From: Rhizobiales bacterium 64-17
GTDB lineage: Bacteria; Pseudomonadota; Alphaproteobacteria; Rhizobiales; Xanthobacteraceae
Reading direction: 5' to 3'
Assembly: GCA_001899285.1 (NCBI GenBank)
Contig: MKWA01000002.1
Span: 1-64,000, forward strand
Length of the DNA: 64,000 bases
The notes beneath the pieces were generated by a model that was not told where the DNA came from, searched no databases, and saw only the letters and a program-made list of their open reading frames with translations. Within the stretch, counting starts at the first letter, position 1, and every line of letters begins with the position of its first letter. A program made the translations under genes and the position numbers. Shown in pieces: positions 60,327 to 64,000 of the stretch.

Positions 60327-60884
60327 TCAGAACGGTGATGTGATGTCTTTCAGGAACGGCTGCTTGGTATCCTTGTCGGAGAGCACCATGTCCTTTTCGC
60401 TAAACGGCCAGTCTATTCCGAGAGCAGGGTCGTTCCAGCGGATCCCGAAGTCGTGTTGGGCCGAATAGAAATTCGTTACTTTGTAAAGCAGTTCGGTATC
60501 TGGCTCCAAGGTGCAGACGCCGTGGGCAAAGCCGGCGGGGACAAGAATCTGGTTCCATTTTTCCGCTGAAATTTCGGCGGCGACCCATTTCCCAAAAGTC
60601 GGCGAACCGCGGCGGATATCCACCGCCACGTCGAGTATCTTGCCGCGCACGACGCGCACCAGCTTGTCCTGGGCAAAAGGCGGGCTTTGATAATGCAACC
60701 CGCGCAAGGTCCCGGCTTGCGCAGAGAAGGACTGGTTGTCCTGAACGAAGTCGAGATTGATTCCATGAGCGGCGAAAGTAGTTTTGTTGTAAGTTTCCGA
60801 AAAGAAGCCACGCGCATCGCCGTGTTTTTTCGGGACGATCAGTTTGACGTCAGGTATTTTCAGCGAAATGACTTCAAGGCTCAT
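60327..60884 (-). CDS. rfbC: dTDP-4-dehydrorhamnose 3,5-epimerase
   Basis: 185-residue cupin-fold epimerase. Signature blocks are D-A-R-G-F-F-S-E-T-Y-N, F-V-Q-D-N-Q-S-F-S, G-T-L-R-G-L-H-Y-Q (catalytic His), V-R-V-V-R-G-K-I-L-D-V-A-V-D-I-R, and G-F-A-H-G-V-C-T-L; all are normal. It is the first gene of the minus-strand operon and is divergent from the methyltransferase at 60958 over a 73-base promoter space. Confidence 0.97.
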   Translation of the reverse strand: MSLEVISLKIPDVKLIVPKKHGDARGFFSETYNKTTFAAHGINLDFVQDNQSFSAQAGTLRGLHYQSPPFAQDKLVRVVRGKILDVAVDIRRGSPTFGKWVAAEISAEKWNQILVPAGFAHGVCTLEPDTELLYKVTNFYSAQHDFGIRWNDPALGIDWPFSEKDMVLSDKDTKQPFLKDITSPF

Positions 60885-60957
60885 TTTTAATATTCAGAAT
60901 TCATCACCCAAACCCGTATAAGTTGTAAGTACGGATAAATTCGGTGTAAAGGGTCGG

Positions 60958-61965
60958 ATGGGACTTCTTCGCTGGTTTAAATCACGACTCGGTGCCCATG
61001 GGGCCTTCGGCGAATCGGGGCGCAGGCGCCCGGTGGACATTCTTGCAACCCCGGATAATTTTGACGAAGCAGGGTATCTCGCGGCGAACCCGGACATTGC
61101 CGCTGCGGTTGTGCGGGGTGACTGGGCTTCTGGCTTGGCGCATTTCCGCGAGCAGGGCTGCCGGGAAGGGCGGCGCCAGCAGCCCACCACCTCAATCGAG
61201 GAGATGCGTCGGGCTAAGCTGGAAAAGCTGAGGCCTTTTATCCGCAGCGACCTGCCGCATCAGGTCAAGGACGGCAAGCTCGATTTCCTGTCGGATGAAC
61301 TGCGTCTGAAAACCGGTATTGTCGAGACTGGTGCCGTCTCAGCTAACGAATATGATGGATATGTTCGAGGGCTTATCGATGAGTTCAGCGATGGGCTGGT
61401 GCTCGACTGCGGCGCGGGCAGACGGCCGGTTTGCTACCCGAATGTCGTCAACTATGAGATCGTCGACTATGACACTACGGATGTCATCGGCGTCGGCGAG
61501 GTGTTGCCGTTCCAGGATGGCGCATTCGACGCGGTGATCTCCATCGCTGTCCTCGAACACGTCAAGGATCCGTTCGCGTGCGCGAGGGAGATCATCCGCG
61601 TCCTGAAGCCCGGCGGTAAGCTGATCTGCTGTGTGCCGTTCCTGCAGCCGCTGCACGGTTATCCCAATCACTACTACAACATGACCGGGCAGGGGCTGCG
61701 TGCCCTGTTCGAGCCGGCATTGATGATCGACGATCACCGCGTGATCGAGTCTCTGTTGCCGGTCTGGTCGCTCACCTGGATTGTGCAGAGCTGGGCGCGG
61801 GGATTACACGGGGCGACCCGAGAGGAATTTCTCGATCTCAAACTACGCGATCTGATGGCGCCGTCGCATGAGTTATTGGGGTGTCGCTGGGTTCGCGGTT
61901 TGCCGGATGACAAGAACTTCGAATTAGCGAGCGCGACGATGGTGTTCGCGCACAAATCTAAGTAA
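60958..61965 (+). CDS. SAM-dependent methyltransferase with one F-D-x-x-Y-L repeat
   Basis: 335-residue protein. Residues about 35-72 carry a single copy of the repeat (F-D-E-A-G-Y-L-A-A-N-P-D-I ... H-F-R-E-Q-G-C-R-E-G-R). A Methyltransf_11-type domain follows at about 140-245: V-L-D-C-G-A-G-R-R-P at the SAM site, I-V-D-Y-D, L-P-F-Q-D-G-A-F-D-A-V-I-S-I-A-V-L-E-H-V and L-K-P-G-G-K-L-I-C-C-V-P-F. ATG 60958 is near AAGGG. Shared repeat and location point to a role with the sulfotransferase and glycosyltransferase, likely methylating the polymer. Confidence 0.88.
   Translation: MGLLRWFKSRLGAHGAFGESGRRRPVDILATPDNFDEAGYLAANPDIAAAVVRGDWASGLAHFREQGCREGRRQQPTTSIEEMRRAKLEKLRPFIRSDLPHQVKDGKLDFLSDELRLKTGIVETGAVSANEYDGYVRGLIDEFSDGLVLDCGAGRRPVCYPNVVNYEIVDYDTTDVIGVGEVLPFQDGAFDAVISIAVLEHVKDPFACAREIIRVLKPGGKLICCVPFLQPLHGYPNHYYNMTGQGLRALFEPALMIDDHRVIESLLPVWSLTWIVQSWARGLHGATREEFLDLKLRDLMAPSHELLGCRWVRGLPDDKNFELASATMVFAHKSK
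61060..61173 (+). repeat. Single F-D-x-x-Y-L ... E-G-R repeat in the methyltransferase
   Basis: One unit of 38 residues, N-terminal to the catalytic domain; closer to the P-D-I-A-A-A-V form seen in alphaproteobacterial secreted repeat proteins than to the two neighbours. Confidence 0.75.
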
Positions 61966-62398
61966 GAGAGTTAGGTGGTTCACGGAGCATAGACCCAACG
62001 GATATTTTGGACCAGCGAGATAGAGAATACCGCATCGGCTTGTCTGCTTTGGATTCTGGGCTGATTTAAACGAGCGCCTCCGGCAATTATTGAACTGATG
62101 GGGCCGTTCCTACTAGCGGTAAACATTCTCATCAGCGGTCTCTCGCCGATTGCTATGCGGTCTCACGTGGTTGTGTCCAAGTGCCGCCCGACCTAGAGCG
62201 TGGGACATACTCCGGAGAAGTGATCCGTCAGCGTCAAAACCCAAAGCTGCATACCGTCGAACAACTGATCGTACATCCCGTCCATCGACTAATAGTCGTT
62301 GGGAGCAATCCCATCGGATCACCTCTAGCTTGGTCATGCTCGTCGCGGCAAGCAGCTGAAGTCGAGGAAGAATTAAAACCGCAACTGTCACGGTGCCC
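61966..62398. other. Gene-free stretch in the polysaccharide region
   Basis: 433 bases with no convincing gene. Short frames on both strands lack start signals or similarity. It may be decayed coding or insertion-sequence DNA, since the GC content falls here and remains lower to the window end. Confidence 0.45.
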
Positions 62399-63193
62399 TT
62401 AACTGGGCTTTTGAATTATTCCCAGACCCGATGCATCTTTGTAGACCGTTCGTTCGCCAAAATGCTGATCAGTGCAGAAGTCGTTGATGAAGATGGTTTG
62501 CGCTTCGGGATGTTTCGATACCCATGTCTGTAGCGCGCCTTTTACGCCAACCCCTTTCTTGGCATCAAACCTGACGGCAAACTGGCTAACATCATGAAGG
62601 GCGATGAACCCGCCAGGCTGTAGAAGGGGATACCATAGATCCAGTTCGCGAATTGTGTGGTCGTATTCGTGTGAGGAATCGATGAACACGACCTGCGGAG
62701 CGCCTTTCAAGAATGATTTCGCATTTTGCGCTGCTTGTGGGTTCGCGGAATCATTGATGTCAATCCGGACCTGTGGTTCAAGGCCTGCGCGCTGAACCCA
62801 TGAACTAGTATATGCAGATACGTAAGGGTCGATATCGACACTGAAGACTGAGTTCTGGTGGCTCATGCGACGCATCATGAAACCGAGCAGTAAGGTCGAG
62901 AAGCCTATGTAGTGGCCGCATTGCGCAACGCGGGAGATATTGTTGCCCATGATCAAGCCCATGAGCATCGACATCGCCGGGACGTTGCATTCGCCTGTGC
63001 CGAGCGGGCGGGTTTTTTCGCTGTCTTCATACCAGAGCCGCATCACCTCCCATTCCTGATCGGAGAGAAAGTCAAAAATAGGCGGCACATACTTGGCTTT
63101 TGTGGCTGTAAACCACCAATAGCGGCCGTGCTGTTTGTCTGAGAATTTAAGAGTTCTGACAGGCGGATTAGGTGATTTCTGAGGATTGAGCAT
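62399..63193 (-). CDS. Class I SAM methyltransferase (Methyltransf_24-like)
   Basis: 264-residue protein. The SAM site is unusual: V-A-Q-C-G-H-Y-I-G-F-S-T, where the normal E-x-G-x-x-x-G-x-S reads Q-C-G-H-Y-I-G-F-S. V-F-S-V-D-I-D-P at about 118, V-V-F-I-D-S-S-H-E-Y-D-H (motif with the metal/acidic residues typical of this family) and L-Q-P-G-G-F-I-A-L-H-D-V follow. Such enzymes O-methylate sugars or glycan ends in polysaccharide clusters. ATG 63193 is used. Monocistronic, facing the repeat-bearing methyltransferase; AT-rich. Confidence 0.8.
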   Translation of the reverse strand: MLNPQKSPNPPVRTLKFSDKQHGRYWWFTATKAKYVPPIFDFLSDQEWEVMRLWYEDSEKTRPLGTGECNVPAMSMLMGLIMGNNISRVAQCGHYIGFSTLLLGFMMRRMSHQNSVFSVDIDPYVSAYTSSWVQRAGLEPQVRIDINDSANPQAAQNAKSFLKGAPQVVFIDSSHEYDHTIRELDLWYPLLQPGGFIALHDVSQFAVRFDAKKGVGVKGALQTWVSKHPEAQTIFINDFCTDQHFGERTVYKDASGLGIIQKPS

Positions 63194-63262
63194 GGAGTCC
63201 AGTGACAGCCATTTGTGGTTACAGCCATCGATAGAATAGCAACCGTGCTAGCATGTGCAAAC

Positions 63263-63286
63263 AGCCGCCTCCGGGCGGCTTTTTGT
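63263..63286 (+). terminator. Intrinsic terminator-like hairpin
   Basis: AGCCGCC-TCCG-GGCGGCT stem (7 bp) followed by TTTTTG on the plus strand. Neighbouring genes are on the minus strand, where the same stem is followed only by GTTTGC; it may serve the gene ending at 63317 weakly, or be left from a lost plus-strand gene. Confidence 0.6.
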
Positions 63287-63316
63287 TCCCCAAGGCGGGC
63301 GGCGGCTATGCGTTAA

Positions 63317-64000
63317 TCACGGCGCCGATTGTATCTTTGCTATGTCTCTTATTTCACCGATGTTGGAAAAAGCGTCGGCGTAATTGACCGCCGTTTTACG
63401 TGCTAAAGATGGGTGAATCTGAATATATTTCCGATCTATATTGAGTTGGTATTTCGATGCCCAATCCATAATGAAGCTAAGTAAATTATCTGGAAGTTTT
63501 GCCGAGGCTGCTAAGTCGGTGTAGTTGATGATATGAAAGTTTGGATAGTTTGCCATCGCAAGGTGTAATTGGTCTTGATGCCATCGCACGGTCCGCGCGT
63601 AATTCGTGAAATCATTCGCATCCAGTACTAATGGTTCAATCGCGTGTTGTGGGTCTGCCACATATCCATGCGCTACACCTGTTCGTTCAAGGAATTTCCC
63701 TGAAACATATGTATCAACAACATCCCGTTCCAGCGAGATGACAAGCGCTCCACGCGAGCGGAGATACCCATACATGAAGAAACCTGGAAACGGATTCCAA
63801 CTAAGACATGGAATTTCGAGTTGATTGAACATTAGGTCAAAGTGGATAGGTCTCCAGGTGTGGAAGATATGAGCGAAATACCGATCAAGAACGATGTCGG
63901 CTGGTAGCTCTTGAAGTGTACGATAGCCTTCAGCTTTCAGGAATTGCGAATAGCATCCTAACGCAATGCGATCCGGGTTAAAGATTTCTCCCAACGGCTT
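63317..64000 (-). CDS. Sulfotransferase-like protein, partial (cut by window end)
   Basis: The frame is open to base 64000, so the N-terminus, which would hold any 5'-phosphosulfate loop, is outside. The visible ~227 residues have F-M-Y-G-Y-L-R-S-R-G-A-L-V-I-S-L-E-R-D-V-V-D-T-Y-V-S, resembling the R-D-P-x-D-x-x-x-S 3'-phosphate motif of sulfotransferases, then R-W-H-Q-D-Q and I-I-N-Y-T-D-L-A, which also occur at matching spacing in that fold. The assignment is tentative. If right, it is a second user of PAPS made by cysDNC. Confidence 0.6.
   Translation of the reverse strand, partial: KPLGEIFNPDRIALGCYSQFLKAEGYRTLQELPADIVLDRYFAHIFHTWRPIHFDLMFNQLEIPCLSWNPFPGFFMYGYLRSRGALVISLERDVVDTYVSGKFLERTGVAHGYVADPQHAIEPLVLDANDFTNYARTVRWHQDQLHLAMANYPNFHIINYTDLAASAKLPDNLLSFIMDWASKYQLNIDRKYIQIHPSLARKTAVNYADAFSNIGEIRDIAKIQSAP

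Noticed and set aside
62113-62391. Minus-strand frame with H-N-H-V-R-P-H-S, reminiscent of IS3-type transposase ends
   Set aside because: Only this short motif fits; the rest has no similarity and no inverted repeats are present. It may be chance or a very short relic.

Overview
The window reads as chromosomal DNA of a GC-rich alphaproteobacterium, most likely of the order Hyphomicrobiales close to Bradyrhizobium, Rhodopseudomonas or Afipia. This rests on the Omp2b-like porin end, an NDUFS4-type complex I accessory protein, a rhizobial-style RkpA/RkpG/RkpH lipid cluster, a Rad52-family protein and a standalone IS1595-type zinc ribbon. Genus is not resolved. No rRNA, tRNA or CRISPR array was seen.

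Layout. 1-6.7 kb: porin end, XRE regulator, NDUFS4-like gene, a degenerate REC-EAL protein, a double GT2 glycosyltransferase, a CDP-alcohol phosphatidyltransferase and small genes. 7.0-10 kb: a quorum-sensing block (LuxR, LuxI, PhyH-type dioxygenase, two very small genes). 10.4-14.8 kb: siderophore uptake operon (TonB receptor, PepSY protein, DUF3649, DUF3325). 14.9-23.2 kb: an IclR-controlled catabolic operon (NMT1-type ABC importer, thiolase, acyl-CoA dehydrogenase, AMP-ligase, NmrA-like reductase). 23.2-27.4 kb: an accessory island with a strongly structured RNA that resembles HEARO/omega RNAs, orphan envelope proteins, and a phage-like recombination module (Gp157, Rad52-HNH fusion) facing an XRE repressor over a palindromic operator. 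27.4-30.8 kb: PAS protein and sulfate activation genes cysD and cysNC.

31-64 kb is one large surface-polysaccharide region. It starts with a 2481-residue single-module reducing polyketide synthase followed by an alpha-oxoamine synthase and an SDR (RkpA-G-H type), then on the other strand a cytochrome P450 and an LpxL-like acyltransferase. Together these could make a polyketide-derived, sphingoid-like lipid, perhaps the capsule anchor or carrier. Next come capsule export genes (outer-membrane lipoprotein, two KpsE-like proteins, KpsM- and KpsT-like ABC transporter). An eight-gene minus-strand operon (60.9 to 50.2 kb) makes dTDP-rhamnose precursors and assembles a rhamnan-like chain: rfbC, an atypical SDR, rfbD, rfbA, an RgpF-like protein, a sulfotransferase/coiled-coil fusion, a double glycosyltransferase and a methyltransferase. 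A divergent methyltransferase, another methyltransferase and a partial sulfotransferase-like gene follow.

Two links bind the region. cysDNC can supply PAPS to at least one clear sulfotransferase, suggesting a sulfated polysaccharide. A repeat of about 38 residues (F-D-x-x-Y-L-x-x-x-P-D-V ... H-Y-x-x-x-G-x-x-E-G-R) is shared by the sulfotransferase fusion, the double glycosyltransferase and one methyltransferase, which may hold these enzymes together. Gene calls rest on reading motifs by eye; no database search was possible.
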